Below, one piece after another: positions 53,601 through 64,000 of a DNA stretch of 64,000 nt. The stretch is from NCBI GenBank assembly GCA_963920575.1, contig OY986964.1, positions 33,723,685 to 33,787,684 on the forward strand, given 5' to 3'. Within the stretch, counting starts at the first letter, position 1. Every line of letters begins with the position of its first letter. Both the position numbers and the translations under genes were made by a program. A model generated the notes under the pieces. That model saw only the letters and a list, made by a program, of their open reading frames with translations, was not told the origin of the DNA and ran no database searches. Origin of the DNA: Narthecium ossifragum (lineage: Eukaryota > Streptophyta > Magnoliopsida > Dioscoreales > Nartheciaceae).

Positions 53601-56342
53601 TGGCACAATTGCAAAGGGTAACACCCAATGTTTCACAACAATGACATATCGTAATAGAGAATAACTTGTATTGGAAATTTGCATTTATTCCTTGGAGTGT
53701 TTCTTTTCAATTGTAATATGGCTTGTGTTTTTACTGCCTGATGAGTTTTTCCTTCACTGTCATTAGGTGAAAGGACATTTGGGGTGTTGACAAAGTTAGA
53801 TTTGATGGATAAGGGAACAAATGCTCTTGAGGTGAGTTGCAAGTTTCATTGTACCTCATGCACTAACATAGACATTAGGGTTATGCGAAAAATTAAATTT
53901 CTACTCATCTGCTTTTTTGTGTTCACCTTGTTTTCTTCTGAATAGCTAATGTTTGTATTTATTCTCTGTAGGTTCTTGAAGGAAGATCATATCGGTTGCA
54001 GCATCCTTGGGTTGGAATTGTTAACCGTTCACAAGCTGATATAAATAAAAATGTTGACATGATAATTGCTAGGCGGAAGGAACGTGAGTATTTTGCAACT
54101 AGTCCTGACTATTCACATTTAGCAAGTAAAATGGGTTCAGAATATCTAGCAAAACTTCTCTCAAAGGTACTATATGGGAGCATTTATAGGCGTATATGTA
54201 CTTTCATGCAAGAACTTTGAGCGTGATTTGTATTGATATGGTTTCAGCATCTGGAATCTGTTATTCGAGCACGCATCCCAAGTATCACTTCACTGATAAA
54301 TAAAAGCATCGATGAACTTGAGGCTGAGATGGACCATCTTGGCAGACCTATTGCTGTTGATGCAGGAGTGCGTGCTTACCCCAATTGTCTTCTTTCTTGT
54401 AAATCCTATTACCTGAAGGTGTAAACTTACATATCATGAATGACGATGCAGGCTCAGTTATACACAATATTGGAACTCTGTCGTGCATTCGACCGTATAT
54501 TTAAAGAGCATCTAGATGGAGGGTGAGTTCCTCAACTTTATATAAAAACTGTTCATGTGAAAATGGAGAAGATTTATAGGGCATTAAATGAAGAAACTTG
54601 ATTGCAAGTACTCTATACAGCTAGCATAAGATGCATATCTTTACATTAAAAGGGCCTTGATGATAAGCTGCTACAAACAAGTTCTTATTATGGTATGAGA
54701 ACTTTCTTCAAAAAGAGTTTGATGATGCTTCGCAGAGGACTTTCCTGTCAACTTATTAGCCATAGCCCATAGGATCTTGTTTGGGGATGGTAACATGTTT
54801 ATAACCTCGAGATAGTTTTAGAGCTTGTGGTGATGCAGTGGTTGCAATGAAATATCTAGTAAGGTGTTGTTGTGTCTGATGCTGAAAAAAGTAGCTTACT
54901 GAGATATGATTATATGAACATGCCAATGAAGCACGTCGGTTGTAGCTATCATCATTTGAACCTGAGGAAATTTCAGTTATGAGGAGCCTAATCCGAGCAT
55001 ACACATAATCTGCTATTACCCCCCCACCCCCCCCACCCCCCACTAGAAATCACATATTGTACTTGCAAATTTTGGTGGTCTTATATTCTGATAATGTATA
55101 TAGTGTTACTAAAAATGTTCCGCTGACCTATATACAATTGTTGTAAAATGTGAAAAAGTATAATATGCATGTGCATGAGATTGCCTAGTAAGATCCACTA
55201 AATGATGTGCGAATATCATGTTTTTCTCTATATCTGGGCTTCTGAAGCAATATATGTACTATCATCTGCAGGCGACCAGGTGGAGATCGAGTTTATGGCG
55301 TTTTCGATAATCAACTTCCTGCTGCTTTGAAGAAACTTCCATTTGACAGATATCTCTCACTGCAGAATGTGAGAAAAGTGGTCTCAGAAGCAGATGGTTA
55401 TCAACCACATCTTATTGCTCCTGAGCAAGGTTATCGTCGCCTCATTGAAGGTGCTCTGAGTTATTTTAGAGGCCCAGCTGAGGCATCAGTCGATGCTGTA
55501 AGGATCTTATGATTTGTGATGTCATATGCTTACACAGTTTTTTTATTGCTTATATATGTTTCAATGACTCTTGGTATTTTCTTAATGCAGGTACACTTTG
55601 TTTTGAAGGAATTGGTGAGGAAGTCAATTGGAGAAACTCAGGTGAGAATAGCTCTAGTTGTAGCTTCAGCTGAACAATTGCGTGTATGCAGATGACATTG
55701 CTAAATGCTGATTGCTCTGATAACAGGAGCTGAAAAGATTTCCCACTCTTCAAGCTGAAATAGCAGCTGCTTCTTACGAAGCATTGGAGAGATTTCGTGA
55801 TGATAGCCGTAAGACGTCGCTGCGGTTGGTTGATATGGAGTCATCCTACCTGACGGTTGATTTCTTCAGGAAGCTTCCACAGGAGGTGGAGAAACCAGGA
55901 AACCCAGGACACCCAGCAAACCAACCAGCGACACCAGCTATTGATAGATATAGTGAGGGACATTTCAGGAGGATAGGATCCAATGTTTCGTCTTACATAG
56001 GAATGATTTCGGACACGCTCAGAAACTCCATCCCAAAGGCCGTGGTGTATTGTCAAGTTCGGGAAGCAAAGAGGTCTTTGCTCAATTTTTTCTATACGCA
56101 AGTGGGCAAGAAAGAGGTCATTTACCTTCTCGCAGCATTTTCCTTGGCCTTTCCTTCTTCTGTTCGCAGTTGTCTTCTTGATCTCAATGGTTTGGTTTCC
56201 TTCCGCTATGCAGGGAAAGCAGCTTTCGCAAATGTTGGACGAGGATCCAGCACTGATGGAGCGCAGGGTGCAATGTGTTAAGAGGCTTGAGCTGTACAAA
56301 TCTGCAAGGGATGAGATCGAGTCGGTATCATGGGCCCGATGA
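50698..56342 (+). CDS. DRP1C: Dynamin-related protein 1C-type GTPase, fifteen exons
   Basis: This large GTPase assembles at the cell plate and plasma membrane and helps clathrin-mediated membrane traffic and cytokinesis (family knowledge). Exons: 50698-50838, 50943-51006, 51105-51212, 51621-51722, 52945-52995, 53090-53151, 53498-53588, 53767-53831, 53972-54166, 54248-54367, 54452-54522, 55272-55497, 55591-55641, 55727-56116, 56214-56342. Every join keeps frame, giving 621 aa, normal for DRP1. GTPase motifs are GGQSSGKSS (45-53), T72, DLPGLTK (146-152), TKLD (215-218) and NRSQ (246-249). The middle domain and a C-terminal GED ([20 protein letters not shown]) follow; there is no PH or Pro-rich domain. 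The start [20 protein letters not shown] and [19 protein letters not shown] favour DRP1C over DRP1A. It is complete and appears functional. Confidence 0.96.
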
Positions 56343-58088
56343 GGAGGTCCCTTCCCTTCCCTTCATGTTTGTGATAGAGATTCATTCGTGTATATTATAT
56401 AGGCTGTCAGCCGAGGTTGAGCCTTTTAATCCATTGTTGCCGAGTGATCATTGGTTATTTTGCTCTATGAACTTAGATTCTTTTGTTTTTCCCCTTTCTT
56501 TTCCTGACACATTTTTATTCACTATATATACGTCTATGGACACTGGTATTGGACTGCAATCTCTAGTTTGTCGATAACGTTTGACTACTGAATAGTTGTA
56601 CCATCGCAGTGGAATCATGTATTTTTGCATAATCTCAATTCAAAGCCAGCAAAGATTGGAGAAATGAAACAAAGGGAGTGAATGGTTGATGGTGATAATT
56701 TGGAGGACCCATGGATTGTTGGGTGCCCTGTAGTGATCTCATCGAGTATTTTAAAAAATCATTTGAGGTTGCTTGAATCGAAGAAATAACTTATATTTCG
56801 TTCAAAAACTGGAACAATATGGCATGTGTTAATGCCAATGGTTTGATACTGTTTGTGTTGGTTTTTGGCTTTCCAATATCAAATGGAGCTAATTACACAA
56901 AGATATTGCAATCTCTAAATAGCTGGGCTTAGCAGAGAGACACACATATATATATATATATGTACGTATTTGAAAAAGATGAAACAAATTATTTTCATTC
57001 ATCCAAAAAAAAAAATCTAGCCATTCATACTTAATTTGATATGCTCTCTATAAAAGCTTTTTTTTTTAATTAATTGATGCTCTCTATAAAAGCTAAGAAT
57101 GCGGTTATATATGGGCGTGTGCAAGGGTAGATAGCATTTGACGATGAGGACAACTGCACGTACATAAGTTTTCTATGATCTCCACATGAATTAAAGAACG
57201 CACTTATCCATTATGGGCTGAGTTTTTTCTAGATCAGTAAAGGATTCTCATTTCTAAGATGAAGGATAAAAACAGGCAAACTATTAATTTGCTATAAAAA
57301 CAATAAAAGATTCTCTAGATTTAGAGGCAGTACCAATGCTTTTAGCGACGGAAAACCACGCGCCGCTGTTCCTTTAGCGGCGACATTTTCGGTTGGCGCC
57401 GCTAAAAGTCATTTTTTTCCTTTTTTTTTTTTCTCCGGCACTTGGAATCGACAGGCGCAAAAGGAAAAAATCGACTTTTAGCGGCGATAATAGCGTCGCC
57501 GCCGTTGAAACCGTTGGTACCGCTGCTGAAACTTATTCGATCAGGATCTTCTATTCGGTTCGTATATAGCAAATTTAGTTTCCTTTTTTTAACCTTCTTG
57601 AAAGATGTTAGTAAAAGCTTTTCTAAGATTAATAGCTGGGCTTAACCTTCTTGAAAGATGTATCAATAATATTGTTGTGTAATTAGCTCATGAATTTATT
57701 TAAAAAACGCAGGGATATATAAAGAGGAAAGCTTGATAAGGCAGGGACTTGGTTTCCTCCCTGATTTCAAATGACTGACTGATCAACTCGCAAAAATTTA
57801 TATAATGGAATAATAACTTCTTTTCTAACCTTGAAGAATGAAACCAATTTCCTGGATAAGTAGTTAGGTGTAAGGTTCTGCAAATTGCTCCTCCAGAGAG
57901 TTGGGGTCCCTGTATTGATCTCATTGACTCACTGAGTATTTCAAAATATCATTTTAGGTGCTTGAAACGAAGAAATAGATTACATTACGTTCTGCTACAA
58001 CATGATTCTTCGGATCAGGAATTTATCCTGGAATTGATTTGGAAAGTAACATTTCTGGAGACTAACAACGACATCCTTTGTAAAATCT
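56343..58088. other. Intergenic region between convergent genes; possible CACTA-type fragment near 57340-57540
   Basis: The 3' UTRs of DRP1C and of the minus-strand GTPase must lie here. At 57340-57540, TTTAGCGGCGAC, GGCGCCGCTAAAAG, TTTTAGCGGCGATAA and similar words occur in both orientations, like subterminal repeats of CACTA transposons. No CACTA terminus was found. A near-repeat of GCTCTCTATAAAAGCT occurs at about 57042 and 57080. Confidence 0.35.
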
Positions 58089-61000
58089 TTACTTCTCTTC
58101 GTTGCCTTCGTCGCTCCTGATCTTTGCCAACTGGGAGCGTAGCATGTCATGAACCTTACCCTTCAGCTGATCAATGATGAGAATGTTAAAAATTCGTTGA
58201 GAACAAACTTGATACCATAGGAAACACAGTAATCATCGTTCTCAACTTACATACCCGGGAGCCAAAAAAAAGGAAAGATCACACTAACCTCATCAAGACT
58301 AGCTTCATTCTTGATTGAGACACGGATGGCACCACATGGCCCAGACCTTTTGTATCTTACTATATCATCCTCTTCTACGAGACCGCTCTGGCACTCTTGC
58401 AATAAATCACACTTGGAAACAACATCAAGCCACAGGTGATTGCTGAACTTTTCCTTTATTTCTGTGTACGTAATGAACTGCATGATCACAGCAGTGGTTG
58501 TGTCAACAAGCAACCACTAGGAAACATTGCCATTACATGGATAGCATTGCAATACAGAAAAAAGCCTGGACTTTTTCCTGGATATTGACAAAAAAAGTAG
58601 CAAGTCGTCCAACTCTGAACATAAATAATCTATCCAGGGGGCATATTGCTACTAACATAATACGCATTTCTGTTAGGTTCCAGTATGCATATGAAGTAAA
58701 GTTGCGTTGCACTTTAAGGAACTTTACTTATTCTGCGCACGGATTCTAATCTTGAAGACCTGTCTACAAAAGGGATGGCTAACATTAAACTGTATCATAT
58801 TCCAAAAGAGAATCTGAGAGAAAAAAAGGGAACTAGTACCCAAGGAATCAAATCGTGATATTGAACCTAGAACAAAGACAGGTGGTCATTGCCAAAACGC
58901 ATTTGGTAATGCAGTGGATTGCCTGATGGAAAGGCAGGGCAAAGGCAATCCATTTTTTTGGCTGTCAAGAGATGATCTTTCGTACGTCATGCCGCATGGA
59001 GAGGTATGATATCAGGTGACATATTAGTTGCTTGATAACTGATAAGAGATGCCAAATGGCAGCTAGCCCAATCATTCAAACAATAATTCTTATGGTTAAT
59101 CCCCAAATGGTCCTCATGGTTTCATGTGAGAAGTATAGTCCTTTTGCTTTGTTCTATCACGATATACTAAAAACACAGGCCAACATGAAGCTTGCTGCAG
59201 ATGTGATAATCTTTATACGTGGTCTAGGCCAAAGCTTTGGAGAAAGAAACATGTGAAACATACTGCAACCAACCTGATCATCAGGAGAGGTTCCACATTC
59301 TCCAGAGAGATCATGAACGTAAAGTATGGCAGTTGGTAAATGAGAAAGGACAGCGAGTGTTAATCTTTCAAGATTATTCCTGTCATCTGGAAAAGAACAC
59401 AAAAATATCCTCAGTGAATTAGATGTTTAAGCTTGCACCGCACTTGGTGATGCAAAAGTAGTCTGTGATGGCAGTATGATATGCTTGGAAGACCAGAGCA
59501 TCAGAAACAAGTTGTAGAGAGAAAAACATAGATGAGGCAAAGAGTTCTCAAACAGAATCAACAAAAGAAAAAAAGCTAATTCTAAGACTATGAGGCTATT
59601 CGCTAAAGGGGAATCACACGGTGTACATCCTAAGGTAGGTTGTCTATCTCTGAAATGTGGTAGATAAATACGTATGCACAACTTTTTTTGTGCCATATCT
59701 AATGAAAGAAATGCACCAGCAACAGAAAGACCGGGTTACAAATAGAATCCCTATTCCTTTGTAGTAAATGCCCCCTTATGCAGTAAGTTTAGAACCTCGT
59801 ATGCACATATCAAGAATAAAGATGATTTCATTTCCCTACATACTAACATAACTTCATGCAAGCTTGCTTGAAACTCGATGGCTTATCATGTAGAACACAA
59901 TGTCTGCAACAATTTGCTAAAGAAGTTTGCACCACTTATTCTAATGTAGTTTTAGTAGCTATGTCAAGCGATTAAAACAAAAATTAAAAAAGGATGGGAT
60001 CTTGGGCATCTACTAATAAGATGATTCCCCAATGCGCATTAAGGAAACAAGAAAAGTTGCATAGGCATAGTTATCAAAAGCAATAAATAAACAAAATAAA
60101 GTACCATCATGTCTCGTAAGAAGACCTGGAGTATCAGTAACCTGCAGTCGAATTGATTTCAGTTTTCTCTCAAAGAAATAAACAGTGAAGAAATTCAAGT
60201 TAAAACCAAAACAAGTGAGGATATTACCTGAAATCTTTCATAGTCTATATCAATGTGACCCATAAGAATTCCTCTAGTTGTGAAAGGGTAGTTGCAAACC
60301 TGTAGGAAAACAAGCAAATAATTCACAGATATTCAGCATAGATTACATGAAGCAGAAACCTTAATTTGCTCTAGATGCATATATGATATCTTCCTTGATA
60401 CCAAAAGATGCATATATCATATTTTACCCCAAAGTTCCAGTATAGTCTGAAGATATTCCTATAGCATCAAATATGGGTTGTTTTGTGTAGATAAATATGG
60501 TTTCAACTACTTACAACAGTCATAGGAAGCAGATAATAATAGTAAAACATAGAACTTTACCTCCGGTTTCCCTGTTGATAGTAGACGTACAAGTGATGAC
60601 TTCCCCACATTTGGTGCTCCGACGAGACAAAGAGTTGGTATCTCCGGAGAAACCACTGGCATAGCTCTCAATGTCTGTTAAAAATGAATCGAATTACATA
60701 ATATAGGTTGACTGAAGTATAATTGTCAAAATGTCCCTACAATTTAACCAAACAACACTTGAAATGTATAAAGGAGCAAGATTATGCTTTGCAATAAGCA
60801 AATATAATTAAAGTAAAAAAAGCTCCGCTAGAAATCATAATCGAGAACTTTCTAGTTGAGTACATAAAGTATCAAGAGATTATTAGACAGAAGTAGTTCA
60901 TTCAAAGCATGAGCAGCTTTCTGCATTTGGTTTTAAACATTCAACTTCTAACTCATCAAAAAAGAGAATAAGCTAAACGTAGTTCACGAATATAGGTAAA

Positions 61001-63356
61001 AGTACAATATACTTAGCTCGAAAGAAAATTTTTTCAAGAAATACAAAGAAAACCTGTGTGCACCTTTCCTTTTTGCAAGTACATCAAGTCAAATGTCATG
61101 CCTAAAGAATAAGAAGTTATCTTCATTACTAAATCGAAAGATGGGGAATATGAGTTTAACATGACAAATTACCTTTGCAACATGTAAAAGATCATCAATA
61201 GCATTTTTGCCATGTTGGAACACATCCTCAAGCTTCTTTATACCCTATTACACAATACACTTCCACGTTTTTCAGTAAAATATAAAAGATTGACGAGAAG
61301 AAAAAATAAATAATTAAAAGAGCCATGTAACTTGAACATAGAAATAAAGGCATGGGGAGACGTATTCATTTATAAAGCACTGACCTCAGTTAATCGCTCT
61401 TCTGCTTCTCGCTTCGATAAGGACTGTCAAGGTTAAATTTCGAACCTGAATAAAAACCTACCCTTAATGAAGAAATTAAGATACTAGAGGCAATAGAGTA
61501 AAATACTTGTAAAAACATCGAGTCAGGGAAACAACTAGGACTTTATATGCTATGCTTTCTCAATTTTTATATTGTACTTAACCAACCTTTAAGACCACTG
61601 GAAATGTGCCATACATTAAAACGAGTGAACACGAGTTAAGGCCAGAGACAAAGTGACCGAATTAGGAAAATATAATTTTCCATTTGCAATATAAACCTAA
61701 GAAACCATATTGAATCCTATTTTTTGTGATTGAGTGTTCCCAAGGGGGAAAAAAATATTTACAAGTTCAATCATGCCACCACGGTATACACAAACTACAA
61801 AAGCTTATTTTAGTTGGAACAATGAAAAGTTTATGAAGAAGGGCTTTTACTTCTTTCAACCGGGTCAATGGAGAATGATTTATTTGTTGGTTGTGATCTA
61901 ATTTATAACAAATAGTACATAGAAAACCTCCCATTGAACTTAAGCTTACATAGAAGGGGGAAGAAAGACAACAACAACAATGCAGGAACAAAAGGGAGTC
62001 GTAAAGGCTAAGGAGCAATGGGAGGTTAGGAAACAAATGCAAGAGTTGGTTCAGTACTCAAAATACAAGATTCATTCTTTTTTTATTAGATAAGCCCAAG
62101 GGGCTGAGAACAAAGCGATACAAGCTTCATTCATCGAGTGATTAAATTGCTGATGCTTATTTACACATTCAATGTTCTTAAGACTCTACAGGAAGGAACA
62201 ACAGAAGGATGTAAAGTTGTAAAACGGGATTAAACTTATTCCTTTAAGCAGTAGCTACTTACCTAACACGGTCTTTTCTTTTTCCCTCCCCTTTCTTTTA
62301 ACCCGTAAAGTGAAAAGTCAGTGGTAAGCTGTCCACTGAACTCATGATCTATCTAAACACTCAAATGATACTGACCGAATTGCATGAACAGAAGACAACC
62401 CGAAATATAAAAGCACTTGTAGGCTTGGAAGCAAGATTCTGGTACTATTAAATTAAGGATTCTAACTGCTAGAGATACAAATGTAATATAGGATTCACTT
62501 CTAGAGCTGACCTGTGCACAAAGAGATGCATGCTGCTTTCCAACAGATACTAGCTTTTTTCTAAGAGCATCCACTCTACCCAACACCTGTTAAGTACCAC
62601 GAAAATATTTATATGAAACTTAGAGATTGAAAGGCCTCAAACCATGAATTAGAATAATATCAAGAAAAAGAAATTTGCAAGTACATAGCAGGGCACTAAT
62701 TAAATTAATTAGACACTTAATATGTAAACAGAGAAGCCGTGCCATAATTTAATAGAGGTAGCATACCCTCACCACAGAGTAATAAATTTTGGAGTGGCTA
62801 CACAAACCAGTAATAAGGGCAAGGAAAATTCTGAAAATGTAATTCTTACCTCTTCATAATTACCCTCCCCAAGAGTCAACTCGATGAGAGCTTCTTCATA
62901 TGGATGCAGGTGTCGTTTATTGGGAAAGTTTTCCATATATCCTCTTAAAGGAACTGCTAATTCCTTAACACAAGGGCAATTAAGCATGCAGTTCAGCTCA
63001 CAATGTTAATATGTAGTTTTTAACAGATCAAAGAATAGATGTGAAGCCTTACTTTCATTAATGCATCAAGCCGCTTTGCACCTTTATTTCTCTCTCGTTT
63101 CGCAATGTTTGTGATGCCTGTGAATGAAGAAAGTACTATCTTTACCTTGGATGAAAAGAACCATATCCATGACAGGATGGGCTTTCTTTAAAGCAATCTC
63201 ATAATGCAACAGGTAATTTGACGAGAGCACTTTACCCTTAGTAGGAGATACATTCCTCGCTTTTCGTTGTGCTGAAGAAAAGATGTCAGTTGAAGGCATC
63301 ACCATGGGTAGCTTCTGGAATGCACCAACCATCTCATGCCGCTGAGAAGGTTTATC
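58089..63356 (-). CDS. NOG1/Obg-like GTPase, probably chloroplast-type (PDE318-like); 5' end not found
   Basis: This TRAFAC-class GTPase is related to NOG1, a ribosome-assembly factor. The plant version in organelles (PDE318 in Arabidopsis) is my best match. Exons in coding order: 63356-63236, 63117-63053, 62963-62850, 62586-62512, 61423-61385, 61244-61173, 60674-60561, 60299-60228, 60141-60105, 59386-59274, 58477-58289, 58166-58089 (362 aa seen). All joins are in frame. The N-terminal part has the NOG1-type helical region (KRLDALMKELAVPLRGYMEN). Then come G1 GAPNVGKSS, G2 FTTRG, G3 DTPGL, and SKCD in place of the usual NKxD. The stop is TTA at 58089-58091 on the plus strand. The first exon, with any transit peptide, is upstream or beyond the window. 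The organelle assignment is inference from family likeness. Confidence 0.88.
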
Positions 63357-64000
63357 CTGAACAGCAAGTTGGTACTCACAGGCCAATAATGCGAAAAATT
63401 TATCTTCGTAGCTTTATTTGAATCCCATGGATGAAAATATTTATACCCCAAAGAATAGTGAGGAGATTTATTGTAATGAAGATAATTACCAAGTCACATA
63501 GGCCACAAAGAAAAAACATTCTTGGTCTACAAGATGCAGTATTTCATTTCCAGAAGATTCGATTGTACTTTCTGCCAATTATTCTTCACCCCATACTCAC
63601 TATTGCAAGTAAATCAAAACTGCCTTACCACTAGAGGAAGTAGGTAGTAAACCCAGACGCCTATATACAGGCTAGTAGCAGCATATATGTGAGCGGCCTA
63701 ATTGAAAAAGAATCATAGTACGTAAATGCTATAGCTTCTTCAATACATGCAAACCAACAGCTGTAAAGCAACTTAAATACGTAAAAATCAAGGAGAAGCT
63801 CACTGCTTCAAAGTGGACTATGATGGGTTAACTCTGCACACCTATATACACGACCGAGGGACCTTATAGACTATTTTGAAGGTAGTTGGCTGCTGAAATC
63901 AACTTAATCTACTATTATAAATACACTCACATCATAGGCGCAGTACAAATACAGGACATTTGCTGCTATAACCACTGCTAAGTTACCTCAAGAAATGTAG
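63357..64000. other. Probable intron or upstream part of the NOG1-like gene
   Basis: I could not find a convincing further exon with a start codon. The short ORF at 63431-63634 (+) has no recognisable domain. The next exon probably lies past the window. Confidence 0.5.

Noticed and set aside
1..64000. CRISPR arrays, operons, bacterial defence systems
   Set aside because: The window is plant nuclear DNA with spliced genes; tandem repeats here lack CRISPR spacing and cas genes.

Overview
The window is nuclear DNA of a flowering plant. It holds split genes with GT-AG introns for plant-type proteins: two purine permeases, a cytosolic aspartyl-tRNA synthetase, a DRP1C-type dynamin and an organellar NOG1-like GTPase. 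These sit among LTR retrotransposons, solo LTRs, LINE tails, hAT and Mutator-type elements and MITEs. A monocot is possible but not proven. There are no bacterial, CRISPR or organellar features. A 200-N assembly gap lies at 542-741.

Layout. 1-2063: part of a large LTR in minus orientation, cut by the window edge. 4220-10715: a tandem purine permease array, with an intact gene, a decayed middle copy split by a solo LTR (6893-7465), and a second intact gene. 12485-13270 (minus): a small plant protein with a Cys-rich N-terminal motif; a decayed relative lies near 36.3 kb. 14268-14801: an hAT-type MITE. 14826-17283: a solo LTR. 18785-33809: a large foldback element with a 9-bp target duplication. 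38842-41507: a solo LTR. 42903-46930: AspRS. 48040-48988: an hAT derivative. 50698-56342: DRP1C. 58089 to past 63356 (minus): a NOG1-like GTPase whose 5' end was not found.

The main discovery is inside the foldback element. A 13-kb composite (20285-33328) consists of two complete LTR retroelements of one family, A forward and B reversed. They are joined tail to tail at their 3' LTRs by 52 bp that copies the 3' two-thirds of tRNA-Asp. The 18-bp primer-binding site of each element matches the 3' end of the same tRNA. Only the outer ends of the composite carry a target duplication (GAAGC), so the pair seems to have integrated as one molecule. A plausible reading is that two cDNAs were joined before integration, one still carrying its copied primer tRNA. 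Each element carries a long intact ORF of unknown function with 62-residue C-terminal repeats, and no recognisable gag or pol, so both are non-autonomous.

The host genes are housekeeping or transport genes and do not form a pathway. The tandem permeases are a local gene family. DRP1C and the NOG1-like GTPase are convergent, with about 1.7 kb between their stop codons.
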